Part shown: piece after piece, positions 40,610-52,827 of the stretch
Position numbering within the stretch: position 1 is the first letter of the stretch
Layout of the letters: every line of letters begins with the position of its first letter
Assembly (NCBI GenBank): GCA_022478985.1
Contig: JAKSZP010013318.1
Coordinates: forward strand, 62,001-126,000
DNA: 64,000 bases
Reading direction: 5' to 3'
Origin: Massospora cicadina
Lineage: Eukaryota; Entomophthoromycota; Entomophthoromycetes; Entomophthorales; Entomophthoraceae
The notes under the pieces: generated by a model
The model's database searches: none
Told to the model about the DNA's origin: nothing
Seen by the model: only the letters and a program-made list of their open reading frames with translations
Made by a program: the position numbers and the translations under genes

Positions 40610-43600
40610 CTAAAAGCCTGAGGCGAGGGAAGGGGAGGGAGGAGGCATCGAGAAAAGGAGGGGGTTTGCGCGCCAGAGCCGTGCTGCAGTGACAACTGAG
40701 CGGGGGAGGGTTGGCGACATAGTGCAGACCTTCAGGGCCATCTCAAAGTGTACCTGAAAGTGGGTGATCATGTGTTGAAGGATCCACACCTGCTGGTCAA
40801 AGGCAGCACGAAGGAAGGAGTTATGGATGGTCCAGATGGCTGTGGCATAGGCGAGGACATGGAGGGGTCGGTGGCAACCAGGCAATGTCTGCTCAAACAT
40901 GAGGTCTTGCACAGGGTGTCCAGACCAGGGCTGAGCATGGAGGAGCTCGCAGACCTTTGGTTAAAATGTGGCGACACCTGGACAGGTGAAAAAACGATGG
41001 AGGTGGGAGTCAATAGGCTCCACACAGCGGGGGCAGCTTTGGTGCTGGAAGGTAGGGCCAGTCCGGTCCCCTGTCCTGTATGAACAGTGGAGTACCCTCC
41101 ATAAGGTGTTGGACACCTTTGCTGACAGGATGGGGTGATAGACATCCTTCCACAATTCCTTAAGGTCAAATCTCACGGAGGGAGGAGCTCAAGGAGTCTT
41201 TTGGCGGATGGGAGGACGATCTTGGGGGTTGAGGCGAGTTGTGACAACTTGTCCATTGTGCACAATTGCATGGCGACGGGGGCTGAGGCCAGGGCCTTCC
41301 CTTCTGTATGGGAAGGCATGGTGGATCCGCACGCCTACTCGTTTCAGGGCAAGAAGAGCCTGGTTCCAGTAGGGGGATGAGGATGGTTTTAGGCGATGGC
41401 CTGGGTGGTTTGTGAGCCACTCCCCTAATGAGGTCAGAGATGCTCTAGGAAGACCCAGAGCTGCTGACACTGACTGGCGGAGGGCGGGCGCCCATTGGGG
41501 CATGGGGGTCGCGTCCCAGCAGACAATCGGCCATAGGAACTTCAGGAAGATTGTGGTGGCGTGGGATCGCGTGTCCAGAAGCCCTAGGCCCCCTTCATTG
41601 CGGGGTCAGGCAATGGTTGAGAGGGCCATTGGTGGATGGTTTGAGCCCCAGATCTAACAGCGGAGGAGTACATTGAGCCGCGTATAAAAGGCATCTGTGA
41701 ATGGGCAGACGTGCGCTAGGAACCAGACTTTGGAGAGGAGGAACACATTGGCCATCAGAGCTTGACCCTGGGGGGTGATGTGCCGCCGGTTCCAGCTGGC
41801 AATCCTGGAGTTAACTGCTGCAAGGAGCAAGTCCTCATTGTCTTTTAGCGCAACTCCTTGTTGGTTGGTGAGAACGCCCAGGTGACGGAAGGTACCGCGC
41901 TCAGGTTCAATACCAAATGGTGGGGGGAAGGTGGGGGAGCCGACCTGTACAACTGTTGTCTTGGAGGTGTTGACCATGGCGTTGGACGCCTTGGTGTACC
42001 TCTCAATGGTCACAGCAGCGAGGGCAACATCCCCAGGGCAGCCAAATGCAATGGCAGTGTCATCTGCAAATGCCATGGTGCGTGTGGGGGCTTTACCTGG
42101 GACCAGAATCCCTGTTAGCTTGTCCTGTAAGGAGGCCAAGAGGGGGTCAAGGGTGATGTTAAAAAGGATAGGGCTCAGGGGGTCCCCTTGCCGGAGACCT
42201 TGTCCAACTGGTACTGCCACTGTAAAACCCATTGGCGCCAGGACTCTGGTGTGGAGCTGGTCATAGAGCGCTGATATCCAGCGCCTAGCTGCGGGTGGGA
42301 GATGGAAGCGGGCCAGGGAAGCATTAATATACTTCCAGGCTACCCGATCATATGCTTTCTCAATATCCAGAAGAGCCACAAAGCCATTCACCTTACGAGA
42401 GTTAGCAGTAAAAGTCACGTGAAGGTCATTATAGTTGTCCCATAACGACCTCCCCGGAATAAAACCGTACTGGGATGGGGAGAGGCGAGGTGACACCCAT
42501 TTGGTGATGCGGTTGGCCAGAAGCTTCGTGAAGAGCTTGTGGTCTGTGTTGATCAACGCTATGGGGCGCCAGTTCGCCAGGTTCTCACGGTCTGACTTCT
42601 TGTGAATGAGGGTCGTGATTGAGCCTCTGGAGTCGGGGAGGACCTCGCCATTCACCAAGAGTGCAGCGAAGAGGTCGCGGAGGGTTCTGGCTATCACTGT
42701 AGGTTCCAGAAGGTACACCTCAAAGGGTATTCCGTCTGGGCCTGGGGCTTTAAGCCGTGGGGATTTCAGAAGGGTTTCCATCACCTCCTGGATGGAAATA
42801 GGCGCCAGTAGAGCCTCATCAGCCCGTGGGTCAATGGGCGGCTCTGGAGCCCGCCACAGGAAGTCTTGGATGTCCGATGGGTCCACCTGGGTGGCATGGA
42901 AGAGGCTGGAGTAGAAGCGGTGTAGTTCCTGCGTGATTTCCTCCTTATCTGAAGTGGTTGTAGTGCCAATCTTCAGTGCAGTAATATCCTGCGCTGTTGA
43001 CCGGGCTTTCTGTTTCTGAAAGAAGAAGCGGGTGGGGCGTTCCCATTGAGCATAGTAACGAGATGTTGTAAAGTTTGCCGCCCGTTCTTCCTGCAGTGTG
43101 AGCTCCAAGCGGAGTGCTTCCTGCGCCGCTTCCCAGTCTTCCAACCATCTGGGAGAGGGCGAAGGCTGGCAGTTTCGCTCTAGATGTCTGATTCTGGCTT
43201 CCGCCCTTTTGACTCTGGCGCGAGCTGCAGTCATCTGGGCTTTGGCACAGTTGTAAGCAACGCGGGTGATGCCCTCCTTGGTCACCACCCATCTAGCCTT
43301 GTGGTCAAGCAGGTGGGGTGGGGGGAGGTGAGAGTCTCCCGGATGGTCATAGACAGCTTCTCCTTAGTGAAGGGGTTGTTGAGAAGAGCTGGGGCAACCC
43401 TAGGCCAGAACCTACGCGACGGTCTAAGTGTGGTGGTGAGGACAACGGTGAGTGACCTGTGATCAATCAGATGGTTGTCACGAGAGATGGGAGAGGAGAC
43501 GCGGCCAATTAGCAGGGGGCCAATCAGTGCCATATCTATGCGTGACGCTGACTTGAAAGCTCCTCCATCATACTGGATCCTAGTCATGCAACCTAGGCCA

Positions 43601-44141
43601 GACGCGGAGGGTGGAAGCGCATCTATAAAGCCGCTCAGGCGAAGGAAATCCTGGAGGCGACTTGATCCAGGGCGTTCCTTTGCTGCAGGGGGGTAAGAGT
43701 CACGGACGCGACTTATGGTTGTGTTGAAATCTCCTAAGAGGACTGTATTCCGTGGGAGATTGAGTTGGAGGAGCTCTTCCAAGAGCCGATTTTGCTCCTG
43801 ACCTGCATTAGGCAGGTAGATGCTTGCAGCAAAGAAGGAGAAGTCAGGAGTGGTGAGTTTGGCCAGTATGAGGCGGCCACCTAGATATTGTGAAAAAGAA
43901 TGGGTTTTAACCCGAGGATTCAAAACAATAAGGGCAGCATGGTTTGTCCAGAAGGAGTTGCCTCCAAACTGTTCATTCCATGCAGATTGTTCGTGGAAGA
44001 GGATATGGGGCTCCTGGACAGCAGCGATGTCAATTTTTGCTGACCTGAAGTTTCAGAGGAGGCGGGCTCTCCGCTTAAAGTCCCGCAACCCATTTGCGTT
44101 GATGGATTGCAGGGCCAGGGTGCTGCCATGGGGACTCATAG
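40610..44141 (-). pseudogene. LINE-C ORF2: AP endonuclease, reverse transcriptase, zf-RVT
   Basis: Starts near the ATG at about 44141 (MSPHGSTLALQSINANGLRD), with one in-frame TGA soon after. The endonuclease occupies 43282-43923 plus the part upstream: IDIAAVQEPH, SIYLPNAGQEQN, LLGDFNTTIS, SRIDMALIGP, LIDHRSLTVVL. RT lies in a single 544-residue open frame, 41654-43288: LKAPGPDGIPFEVYL, ITTLIHKKSDRENLANWRPI, YGFIPGRSLWDN, LLDIEKAYDRVAW, GLRQGDPLSPILFN and MAFADDTAIAFG, all catalytic residues present. The C-terminus is in further frames (40610-41503), with the zf-RVT CPRCVEPIDSHLHRFFTC. Frameshifts near 43285, 41650 and 41180 break the whole. Confidence 0.85.
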
Positions 44142-44175
44142 CTATTCCCCTCCATGTCCTGGGGGTTGCCAGCGC

Positions 44176-46895
44176 TTAAACCTGCTGCTGTGAGGCGGCT
44201 AGTTTTGAGTCCTTTAGCTTGACTATTAGCTGCAATCCGTGAGGAGCGTCGAGGGTTCTGAGGGGAAGGAGAGGGTGGGGGGCGGAGGACCCAGTAAGCC
44301 AGCCTAGGATGCTGCCCCCGCTCCGTTGCAGGGGAAGGACCTGAGGGTGCTCAATGGTGACCTCCGCGGTGTCCCCATTTGATGAGTCTGAGTCCATATT
44401 CACTTCCTCCAACACTGCAAAGGATCCGCGCGAAATAGACTGTGTAGTTGGGGTAGGACTCTTTGAGGTGGCACTTCTACCGCAGGCCGCGGGTTGCCAG
44501 TCCATGCTGGTGGGCATAGCTCCATTGGGAGCTGAGGGTTGATGCGATAAATCGCTGGTGGAGGTTGGTGGGGGTGCCGCGGAGCCCTGAGTGGGGGTGG
44601 CTGACGAGGGGCACCCTGTGGGAGATGCCTTGCGCTTGGTGAGAGAGGGAGTTGACTCTGGGAGATTGGAGGGGGTGCCCATTGGAAGGGGGGCATGAGC
44701 GCGAAGGTATCCCATACCAATAGTGGGGTTAGCTGTTTCAACTGCTAGTTGTAAGGCCTCAGGGGACAGGTCTTGAACGGGAACCCATTGTGTGGGTTGT
44801 GGAATTGCTGCTGCAGCCACGTGGGATTGTTTTTGGCCTGGTTTAGGCCCCTGGGTGGTGGCTAAGAGGGCTTGTTTTTGAGCTGAGCAGCCACTATACA
44901 AGTGTCCAAGGGCGTTACACCATGAACACCGGGGGCGCGCCTGATCAGGGTCGACAAAAAAGATCTCAGGGCATTCCCCAACTACCGCCACACGAGGAAT
45001 AACCTCAATGTTATGGGATACAGTGGGGGAGGGGATGAATGACGCCCTTACATGCGAGCTCTTTGAGTGGGAGCATAGTAAGAGAGGACGCTAAAGTCCA
45101 CTGAAAGAACAGACCCAAACTCCATTAAACCACGATGGAGTGCCAGTTTAAGAGACTCAGGATCAACAGTCATTGGTAGGTTGGAAAAAGTAACCCATGA
45201 AATTTTCTCCAGGTGAGAGCGTGTACGAATGATGCGAAGAGATCCGCGTGGAATAATGACCTGGAGGGTGGCAGCATGGTCAGCAAGGGCAGCTTCAGTG
45301 AAGCCCACATCGATGTAGTGGCCCTCCACTGATTCATGGATGGTGGTGTTAATAGGGAATGTCTCCGCAATCGCTAAAAAGTATGAGAAGTAATCCTCTG
45401 TATAGAATTCAACAGGGTTATGCCCATAATAAAGGCGAATTGCGTGGGAGAGGGTTGAGCGAGGTAGAGCTTTTTGCGCTCTAGTTTCGGCCCATTATTT
45501 CTTAACATCAGCAATAAACGCCACTTCACGGGGATCAGCTTTGGGTAGCGTTGGTGCCAGAGGTTTTTGCCACGCCCCAGTGGCTCCTTTGGTACGTTTG
45601 TGTTTGCTTTGGGCTGCAATTGCGGGTTGAGTGTGAGCTGGTGGTTTGGACAAGTTTGCAGAGTTCCCTTGTTGCTGGAATGTTACAGAAGTCGCTGGCG
45701 TTATATTAAATTAATGGCGGTTTTTTGGGCCTAGCTAAATTGGGGAGGCCCATCCAGATTGGAATTAACTCCAGCCAATTGGGAGGAGGGAGATGTTTCA
45801 TCACCATCCCAATCTATTTGGGTAAATTCAGCCCGAGTATTTGCTGTGATTTCGTGGGCAAAACTCATTGGCTGATTGGTGAATTGGTCGTTTTCAGCAT
45901 ATTGAGATAAAGTGCCGACTTGAGAAGTGCCAATTACGGGGTTTAAATGGGACGGGTGAGAATGGAACTGGTGTGATGTTCCAAAATCCGAACCATTTGA
46001 ATCCTCATTGGGAAGAGTAGATTGTCCCAATTTGGTGCTTAGTGAACCAGAATGAGCGGCTAATCCAACCTTACATCCGAGGGTTTGGGGGCCAGGTGAT
46101 TGTTGGGCCTCACTAAATTGGGGAGTCCCATCCAGATTGGAATTAACTCCAGCCAATTGGGAGGAGGGCGATGTTTCATCACCATCCCAATCTATTTGGG
46201 TAAATTCAGCCCGAGTATTTGCTGTGATTTCATGGGCAAAACTCATTGGCTGATTGGTGAATTGGTTGTTTTCAGCATATTGCAATAAAGTGCCGACCTG
46301 AGAAGTGCCATTTACGGGGTTTAAATGGGACGGGTGAGATTGGAACTGGTGTGAAGTTCCAAAATCCGAACCATTTGAATCCTCATTGGGAAGAGTAGAT
46401 TGTCCCAATTTGGTGCTTAGTGAACCAGAATGTGCGGCTAATCCAACCTTACATCTGAGGATTTGGGGGCCAGGTAGCTGGGTATCGCCCCTCATGGAGG
46501 GAGCCAGAAACACGGCATCAGCAATAATAGATGGGGCTGAATTAGCTGACACAATGGGGGAGGTGAATGTCTGGATGGGCTGAGTTGCATTCAACTGAGC
46601 AGACGCCATTAAAACAGCGTGGGTGATGGCCTCCTTGGTTGGAGGGGGCCCAGCGGGTTGGTGGGAGGCAGCACACACAGAGCTGTTAAGCGTGCATGTT
46701 GCAGAAATGCAATCAGGTGAACTGGCGCTAGTTGGAGTAGCTCCAGGTTGGGGGGTGGTGCCTGCTTTCATGGCTGCTGCTTGAGAGCGGGTGATTCTGG
46801 TTGACCCTGAGGTGGGTAACCGAGGGTTTCTTTGTTTGGGGTGGTGCTGGCTCGTTTGGCATAGCCTGCGGGTTCTTTTGCGGGGTATCCGCCAT
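44176..46895 (-). pseudogene. LINE-C ORF1: repeat-bearing N-terminus, RRM-like domain, CCHC knuckle
   Basis: The first possible ATG is at 46895 (MADTPQKNPQ); a second, in the frame that stays open, is at 46771. N-terminal part: 346 open residues (45731-46771), half of them two copies of a 126-residue unit. Then, with stops near 45715 and 45500, a segment KALPRSTLSHAIRLYYG followed by the RRM-like block HYIDVGFTEAALADHAATLQ and ISWVTFSNLPMTVDPESL (45048-45329). A last frame (44176-44991) holds the knuckle CSWCNALGHLYSGC (CX2CX4HX4C) and a Pro/Ser-rich tail. The middle resembles the ORF1-only proteins (LPRS-IR---YG, Y-DVGF, LVVSFANLP). Stop 35 bases before ORF2. Confidence 0.8.
45731..46486 (-). 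repeat. 378-bp tandem duplication inside LINE-C ORF1
   Basis: Two head-to-tail units of 378 bp (about 45731-46108 and 46109-46486) encode near-identical 126-residue repeats containing KVGLAAHSGSLSTKLGQSTL and AHEITANTRAEFTQIDWDGD. They differ at only a few positions (for example GTLLQYAENNQ versus GTLSQYAENDQ). The unit length is a multiple of three, so the frame is kept. Confidence 0.9.
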
Positions 46896-47008
46896 ATTTG
46901 TTTATAGTTTTCGTAAATCTCTTTAGTGGAGCTAAATTTCAGGCTGAATTGATTTTCGAAAAGTGATGCTTAGCAGAAAGAGATTTTTTCCCCTTAGTCT
47001 TATAATTT

Positions 47009-49042
47009 CTTTTAACAAAATCTTCTCATCTATCACCAGATTTCAATTTAGTTCTTTACCATGTGTTAGCTTGAATTAGCATACAAAAGATTCTATGCTT
47101 ATATTATTTTGGGAGATTGTCCAATAAGTTTTTAAGTAGAGTGCATAGCCATAAAGCCAAGCCACTACCTAAAACCTCAGAAAAACATAAGTGTCATGGT
47201 TATGATGAGTAGGCTATAATAATACATGGGTAGGTCGCAAATATTATGGTTTATTCCATATAATTTAGGCCAAAATTCGCTTCAGTATCACGTTTGATTT
47301 GTCTATTGTTGTTACAATTTGGTGTTGATCAAGCATATAAAACAGATTATAATACATCTTTCCATAGACCTCACCACCCTGACGCCCTTCCCTTTGGTAG
47401 AGCAAGTTCTGACTATCTGCCATCAAGTATTTTATTTAGTCTATCTACCTCTAAATTACATACTATTATCCATAGCTTTAGACTGTTCTCATTTCCACCC
47501 AATATTAATTTGTACTAAAATAGCTCATAACCCTATCCGCCTCCACCAGTCACTAACATAATTACTGATTTTATTTAATAAAGCTTAATTAATCAATCTA
47601 GTATTAAAAATTTGATCTTAAGCACACTGGTAGTACTAACTAAGACTGCATTGTAGGATGCTAAAAGAACTAGTCACTGTAGAGAAGACTTTCAAGCTGA
47701 GCACCTTTCAGATACTAAAGAGTATATAATAGAAAGTGAATGTGGAATAAATAAAGGACTAATTGCAATATCTGCGAGCTAGAGGCTATAAACCAATAAA
47801 AACTCTCTGAGACTTGTTGAAATGAAAATCTTAGTTTTATAAAAGATATGATTACTTTACAAATCCTGGCTGAAACTTGACTCTTTATATTATTGTGGAT
47901 CTTTAGAAAAACTGGGAGTACTAACTAATAATGCAGTGATATTGAAGATTTATATTTAGTAAAAGTGATATCTTTAGAGAATTAATTTATCTTCCAAAAT
48001 ATTCTGTCTTCTTACAGATGTACCTTTTCTAGTATAACTTTACCTCAGCATATCTGCCCTATTATAACCCCAGTCACAACAATTTCCATACCTCAATATT
48101 CTTATATAGTCTAATAATACCAAACTATAAAAAAAAACTGTCAGGTTTACTGAGTTATGTGATTTGGTTGTGATAATAAATTAATAGATACTTTTATGAA
48201 TCAAATAACAGGTTTTCATAGATCCCACCCAATAGTATAAATATCAGCGTTGCCTTTATCATTCCCTGTGACTTAATATAGCTTTTCTATCATTTTAAAC
48301 TTGACAGAATATTTTCTCTTTAGTTTAGGCAACTTATAGATGTTTAGGTATGTATTATAGATTAAATTTAATTAGTATGGTCTCATTATCATTATGACAA
48401 ACGCATCAATTAAATCTAAAAAAATAATAATAAAGTGAATAAATTTTATAACTATTTTATTTGATAATAGATAAAGTGAACACTAGACCTACATGTAATG
48501 AAATTACATATAAAAGTTTTGACAATTAGTTAGAAAGCTTTACCTTTTGATTCAACTCTTGATTGTTACATCTTAATTGTTGTATATCTATCTTGGGTTT
48601 GATAAATTAAAGGAAAACATGAATTTCTGACTTATACTTTGGTTAGTTATTTTTGTACTATATTATTGCATGATCTACTTTTTTTAGGTTATAAATTGTA
48701 AATTAAGGTTCATCATTGGCTAAGATTAGTTTTTTGATAATAATGATAGCTGAGAAAACTTAGAAAGTTATATGGGTAGCATAGTAGAACTACAATTTAT
48801 GGTAGGCACCCTGTTATTTCTCAAAGTCTAGTTATAAATCTATGCACAAAAACTCTTATTAGTTTCAATTAAATTATTAGAGTTTTATGTAGTACAAAAA
48901 TAGTGTAACATAATAAAGTTTTCATTTTAAGATAATTATGAATAAAATTAATCACATAAATCTCTACAATTTTCAGAAAATATATCTTTCAAGCTATAAG
49001 ATAACCAAAGGCTTACTTTCTAACTTTTATTCTCTTTTTACC
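47009..49042. other. AT-rich stretch between LINE-C and LINE-D
   Basis: About 2 kb of AT-rich DNA. Short open stretches at 47294-47561 show no domain and are probably chance. No repeat or RNA gene recognised. Confidence 0.55.
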
Positions 49043-49171
49043 TATGAAACCTCATTAAATTTTAAATTTTAAATTTATTGCGGGGAAGGCTGACCATGGG
49101 ACGGACACTTCCAAATATGACTCAGATGAGACAAAACTTAGTACCAGGGGAGGCACCCCAGAGAAGCGATG

Positions 49172-52100
49172 CTATCTCTTGTTGCCAGCGGGAACGCCAC
49201 TTATGGGAAGGGGGAGGGAACGTGTGTAGGGGGCGTAGCCACTATTGAGCACATGTGGAGGAAGGGGTCTGATTTGATGAACCAGACTGGGAACCAGGAG
49301 GAGACCAGCTGTCGGCGACGTGGTGGGAGATATCCAAACATCCACGCTTGAAAGTGATCCACCAAATGAGACTGGAATCTGTGGACAGCTTCAGGGAGGG
49401 TGGGGATGGATCTGGCGATGGCATCCAAGACAATCGTGTGGATAGTCCACATGGCGATTGCAACCACCAGAGCACGAAGGGAGGGTGGGAGGGGGAGGCC
49501 ATTGATGAAGCAAACATATCTCTTGACAGACTGAAGGGATGTGTTTGATCCTGGCCTAGCAGACGTTGGACTTCGCGCCATATTACTTTAGAGGTGGGGC
49601 ACTTCTCCAGGCGGTGAAACAGCGTTCCATACTGGCCACACATGACACAGGATGAGTGTAAAGCATTAGAGCGCTCAGCTGTACGATACACCCGCCTCAG
49701 GCAGCGCCACACATGGGAGCGGACTTGAGGCTGCAACAGAGGATGGTGTGCGTATTTCCAGATAGTCTTTTGGGTCTCAGTGGAATAAGGGATGTCCATC
49801 ATGTCCAGGTAGTCCACCCTGGATAGGACTTGGGGTCGAATGGGGATCACGCCATCATGGATGGGTAGCCCCTGTACCTCTTGTGTGAACTGAGGAGAGG
49901 GGCGGCCTCTTCGGGTTGTATGTCCACTAATACGAATTCTCCACTCTGCGCTTCACATGGAGAGTAGGATTCGTTTGTAGTGGGTTTTGGTCCCGTGAGG
50001 ACCTGTGGCTGATGTGTGTGATGCGAGGTATTTCATCAGGGAGTGGGGGTTTGATGGATTGTTGAGGCCCAAGGCTTGGGAGAAGTTGGAGTGGGCCGCG
50101 CGGGACCAGTGTTGGGATGGGAGTGTAGGAGCAGTGACGGCCGCAATCCAGGTGCCTAGGATCTTGGCGGCATGGGCTTTGAAGTCAAGTAGGCCCATGC
50201 CACCATGATGATGAGGGCCAAACATGACCTCTAGCCGTACTGGTGGAGGGCGGCCTGACCAAAGCCAACCTTGTAGCAAAGCATACAGGGATTTGAAGAA
50301 GCTTGGGGAGAAGGGGATGGCGTGGGCTCCAAACCAGACTTTGGATAGGAGCATAGAGTTGGCAAGAACAACCCTGCCAGTGAGGGTAGTAGGGTGGGCT
50401 CTGAGAGAGGCGATTCGCTTCGTCACGTTGTCCAGTATATGGCCCTCCATTACTGCTGACGCGTATCCTCCTGCCTCCAACCACACGCCCAGATGGCATA
50501 CCGGTCCTATGGTAGGTCGTGGCACAAAGGGGAGCACCAGTGGAGCGGTGTGTTTTGAGTTAGTAAGGCGTGGACTTGGGCGAGCAGATGGGCTGGGTTG
50601 GGAACTACTTGCTGGGGCCCAGCAGTTCTGAAACCGACCAAGGAGGATGATTTCAGTTTTGGAGGCGTTCAGTGCCGCGTTGCTTACCCAGGAATATTCC
50701 TGGATGAGGGCTTCAAGCGCGCGTGCATCTTTGTTATTAGACACCCCCACCACGCAATCATCTGCAAATGCCATCATCTTGACTGGGGTTTGGCCTGGCA
50801 CATGGACCCCAGTGAGTTGGGCATTCACATTTCGCAGTAGTGGGTCAAGGCTGAAGTTGTATAAGAGTGGGCTCAGGGGGTCCCCTTGTCGCAGGCCCCT
50901 TTGAGGATGGACTACTTCCGTTAGGAAACCTGGGCCACGCACTGCCATTGTTGCAGATTCCGTGAGCAGCATCACCCAGTTAATGAAGCGGGGAGGTAGG
51001 CGGAATTGTTGGAGGCAGGCCCTAAGGTATTCCCAGTTTACTCTATCATAGGCCTTTTGTTGGTCCAAGAATACAAGTGCCCCAGAGGCTGTGGACTGAC
51101 ACACATTAGCCACAGAGTGCACGTTATCCCAAATCGACCTTCTGGGGATGAAACCGAATTGTTCTGGAGAGATGGTGGCAGATGCTACAGTCCCTAAACG
51201 GTTAGCCATGATTTTTGTTAAAATTTTGGTGTCTGTGTTTGTTAGAGAAATGGGGCGCCAGTTGGCTAAGTCTAGCCTATCCCCTTTCTTGAAGAGTGTG
51301 ACTGTAAAAGCCTCATGTCCTCCTGGTAGGAGGCGCGTTTCCAACAGGCTTTGGTTGAGTGAGGCTAGCAGCAATGGGGATATATATTTAAAATATTTTT
51401 TGTAGAACTCATATGGAATGCCATCTGGGCCTGGGCATTTTCAGTTTGGCGCACCGCGAATGGTAGTCCATAATTTGTTTGGAGTAATTAAATTCATTAT
51501 TTCTGGGTATCAGAAAATGGTGCGGATATGAGCTCTGTCAAGAAATTCTGCCATTTGGCCGGCTGAATTGGTTTGGCTTAGTATAACTCAGAGTAATATC
51601 TTTGCATTTTGATTGCCACTTTGGCCGGTGTGTCCACAATAGAATTATCTGATCTTCGCACCTGTGTGCAGGCCACGCTCTGGCATGGTGCAAAAATTTT
51701 TTGAAGAAGTATGCGGTGCACTTGTCGCCTTTAGTGATGTGTGTGGCCCTGTATTGGACACAAACCTGATGTTTGTGTTGCCTTTCAAGTGCGTTGAGGT
51801 GGGCTGCTGCCTCTGCCCACTTCTGGCCCCATGCAGGGCTATATCCTGAGGCTGGAATGTTGGACTCCAAGTGGGCCAATTCCGCCAGCGTGCGTGATAT
51901 AACTGCCAATGTGGCTCGTGAGCATCTGGATGAGAGATGGCAATAGTGGCAGATGGTGTCTTCTTTGAAAGTTGCCCATGTGGAAATGGGGTCTGCGCAA
52001 AATGGTGCAACAAATGATTTTGCCAAAGTTGCCTCTTCCACCCACGTGGAAAATCCTGGCGACGCAAGCTCTGGGGGGCGGATTTTGCACCAATGTGGGG

Positions 52101-52827
52101 CCTTTGCAACTGTGACGGGTAAGTGGTATGTTATCGAGACCAGTTGGTGGTTGGAGAATTCCATTTTCATTGTTTTGAAGTGGGAGATATGGGGTTGGAA
52201 TTTCGCCAGCGCTAGAATAAGGTCAATGCGGGTCATGGACCTTAATTGGCCGTTGTGGACGTGGGGATGCATCATGTTTTTGAGCAGTGGGGCATGTCAT
52301 GGCAGCGCATCCATTAACCCAAGGGTGGCTTTTAGAATGCGTAGTTCTATGTGACCCTGTGGGGCGTGGGGTGAGGGCAGCCACCGGTCCATTGGTGAGG
52401 TTAGCCAACAGTTCATGTTGCCAATTAGGAAAGAATTGGGGGGTAGTGGGAGGGATTTGACTGACGAGAAAAATTCCCGACGCTCTTGTGCACCATTTGG
52501 GGCGTAAATGTTGACGATTGTGTGTGCAACATCGGCCCATGAGAAGGTGACAACGAGCACTCAGTCATTTAGGAATGTTTCTGAAGATGTAAATTTGAAA
52601 AAATTGTTTTTCTGAATTAGCACCCCACAGTGCTTTGACCAAAAGGATAGGGATGGTAGGAGCATTGTTTTCCAAGCATCCTTGGAACCTCATGGACAGT
52701 GGGTTTCCTGGATGGCCAGGATATCCACGGGTAAATTATTTTGTAAAAAACTCAGTTTCCTAGCTCAGGATGGGGAGGCCTTGAGTCCGGCGATATTCAG
52801 CGTCCCTAGAGTGAAGGTTTCTCCCAT
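49172..52827 (-). pseudogene. LINE-D ORF2: AP endonuclease, reverse transcriptase, zf-RVT
   Basis: Begins MGETFTLGTLNIAGLKASPS, with a TGA next, a second TGA after ETHCP (shared with LINE-B) and a stop near 52560. Endonuclease blocks: IVNIYAPNGAQERR, LIGNMNCW, MTRIDLILALAKF, FSNHQLVSITY, where the usual GD(M)N and SDH have become GN and SNH, so the nuclease active site is damaged. RT is well kept in the 473-residue frame 49953-51374: FTVTLFKKGDRLDLANWRPI, QFGFIPRRSIWDNV, FLDQQKAYDRVNW, RGLRQGDPLSPLLYNF and MAFADDCVVG. The C-terminal frame 49242-49850 holds the zf-RVT CVMCGQYGTLFHRLEKC. Stop TAG at 49172-49174. Confidence 0.85.

Larger units (their letters stand above)
40542..46990 (-). mobile_element. 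LINE-C: youngest-looking full-length LINE in the window
   Basis: About 6.4 kb with a perfect 18-bp TSD, CCCTTAGTCTTATAATTT, at 40524-40541 and 46991-47008. The 3' end (minus strand) reads CCCTTGGGTTGGGACC, then ATCTAGTACT, then an A run. It has a 5' UTR of about 100 bases, ORF1 with a tandem repeat, and ORF2 with endonuclease, RT and zf-RVT. Higher GC than its surroundings and fewer defects than LINE-A or LINE-E, though ORF1 and ORF2 still carry frameshifts. It is a different family from A, B, D and E by its 3' end and sequence. Confidence 0.9.

Noticed and set aside
42606..42914. Open frames of 80-110 residues antisense to LINE-C ORF2 (also 41858-42266, 43184-43462)
   Set aside because: They are mirror frames of a GC-rich coding sequence, with no domain of their own.
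47294..47561. Two overlapping ORFs of 74 and 80 residues in AT-rich DNA
   Set aside because: No domain, no homologue in the window, and composition like the spacer.
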